Assembly: GCA_914767715.1 (NCBI GenBank)
Contig: OU612069.1
Span: 7,690,001 to 7,754,000 of the forward strand
Direction of reading: 5' to 3'
Source of the DNA: Membranipora membranacea
Lineage: Eukaryota; Bryozoa; Gymnolaemata; Cheilostomatida; Membraniporidae
Length of the DNA: 64,000 nt
Shown: piece after piece, positions 22,182 through 64,000 of the stretch
Numbering within the stretch: position 1 is the first letter of the stretch
Layout of the letters: each line of letters starts with the position of its first letter
Program-made: the position numbers and the translations under genes
The notes under the pieces: generated by a model
What the model was told of the DNA's origin: nothing
The model's database searches: none
What the model saw: only the letters and a program-made list of their open reading frames with translations

Positions 22182-23358
22182 AAGCAGAATACTAGCAGCA
22201 TCAACATGATGCCGACATGCTCATTAATCTAACAATGACATAGTTAACGGAAAGCTGTTTTCATGATCACTGTGTGCTCATCTTAGTGGTAATTATTATT
22301 AATACATCATTTTATTTGGCAGACAATATCATCCCGGACATCCATGACATGCCAAAAAAATAATGAACAAGTTTGGAGGAAATGAGACAAAAATGATAAT
22401 GTTCGATGTTCGGAGACTCGATCGGTATACCATATTATAATGTCTTCTCAAGACAGGTTGCCAATAATACATGGGAGATTAAAATCAAACAATAGTTGAA
22501 TAAAATATTAATGATGATCTAGCTAGACGATATAATTAAATTTATCGCTGGCAGCTGACTTGAGGAGAACTTACCTAGAACAGATACAGTCTTATTTACA
22601 AAACATGTAATTTCGCCATTAAAGCTTGCTGAAAAGTTTTTTGCCCATCAGGTGAAGCCTCATTATTTTTGAGCTATATCAGCTTATATCTAAGCCTCTC
22701 AGCTCAATTTCCTATTGATATATTATCGTATATATTATCTCCGAAAATTTCATCATTTTTTGAAACCCAAGGGATATTTTGTACAATATATTTGTCGGGA
22801 GGCCTATCTACAATGTGCCTCATCAAATACAAAGAAACTGCAAATAAATTGGCCTTCCATCATTCTATTACGTGAGATCTCTGGCATCATCTTTTCATTT
22901 TATTGGCACAACTTTCATTCGATGAAAATGTTTTACTTGGATTTGGATGATGAGCCCATGCTTAATTGAGTATCCTCTCTCAAATTCATATAATGGTGAC
23001 CAGCCTACCCATGAGTCCTTATAATTTACACAGCTGTTATCGACAATTCAGTGAACAAAATTTCTTTGGCGTAAGCCAAAATAATAACAAGCAGACGGAT
23101 TACAACCAAAATCAACACAATTTACTCATAGCTGTAAGTGAAATTAACCATTATTAATTGTGTGTGGGTCATGTAGCTCAGTTGGTCGATGGGATTAACT
23201 GAAAGGCGACCTAATGCAACAAAAGGCATCGTGTTTCTGTCACATGACTTGTCATTGTTTTGAAAGTTGACAGTTCAGTTTTTGACTTTTTGTTCAGGAG
23301 TACAATGTGATATGATATCGCTACTTGTACTTTTTAGTATCATATTTGGATAATCTGT
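22182..23358. promoter_or_regulatory. Divergent intergenic spacer between the FUN14 gene and the large gene
   Basis: About 1.2 kb between the FUN14 start codon (minus) and the candidate first exon of the large gene (plus), so it probably holds both promoters (inference). AT-rich. 23161-23230 has a weak tRNA-like A-box string TAGCTCAGTTGGTCGATGG without a convincing B box. No recognisable core promoter motif or exon. Small open frames at 22669-23157 are not supported. Confidence 0.4.
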
Positions 23359-63701
<40,343 letters not shown>

Positions 63702-64000
63702 GTATGTAGTAGAGTATTTATTCATTTATTTGTTTAAATATGTGTCCTGGAAAGTTAACAGATATTGGGGTAGTTAAAAGTAACTTGTTGACCTTTAACT
63801 CAAATTTACAACTAAATATAAAAAGGTATACATAGATAAATGATGAAGTTTTATAAAAAGAAGAAAAAAATTATATTAGTAACATTGCGTAATACATGTT
63901 CCGGATTTAGATGAGATGAATTTCAGCCGTCCGAAATATTATATTATTTGATTAGCATTCAGGTGTAAGGCAGGCACATATATAGTTATACATAAAAAAT

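Noticed and set aside
22669-23157. Small plus-strand frames in the divergent spacer
   Set aside because: No splice context, domain or signal; AT-rich chance frames.

Overview
Eukaryotic, metazoan, AT-rich genomic DNA. All recognisable genes are split into short exons with GT..AG introns, and the introns and spacers are packed with small non-autonomous transposons (MITEs), tRNA-headed SINE-like elements and simple repeats. The protein content (a BMP-class Smad, a FUN14 protein, and a very long secreted protein with thrombospondin type 1 repeats and Cys-rich modules) indicates an animal. Gene density and intron style suggest an early-branching marine invertebrate, possibly a sponge, but the species cannot be fixed from this window alone.

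Layout. (1) 1-4938, plus strand: the last four coding exons of an R-Smad of the Smad1/5/8 class, ending at its C-terminal phospho-tail and stop codon. (2) About 4910-12600: a tandem array of 48 monomers (by eye) of about 150-167 bp. Its first monomer IS the 3' end of the Smad coding sequence, so each monomer carries a version of the Smad tail codons plus stop. The array has higher-order repeats of about 1093 and 611 bp and one SINE insertion. (3) 14739-22181, minus strand: a seven-exon FUN14-domain gene whose exons join in phase to an inferred 299-residue protein with an unusually long N-terminus. (4) 22182-23358: divergent intergenic spacer. (5) 23359-63701 and beyond, plus strand: one very large gene with about 34-35 exons in the window (about 1,700 residues). 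It has a new, duplicated extracellular region of unrecognised fold, a TSP1 repeat after each copy and a third TSP1, then a long run of Cys-rich modules resembling EB or Dickkopf-N repeats. The gene runs off the right edge. A decayed reverse transcriptase of LINE type lies inside one of its introns.

Exons were joined by hand from splice sites, reading-frame continuity and, for Smad and FUN14, recalled family conservation. Every junction marked confident keeps frame. Uncertain ones (signal-peptide exon, a 20-nt microexon, the 3' end of the exon at 58954) are flagged. No intact tRNA, rRNA, CRISPR or bacterial-type feature was seen.
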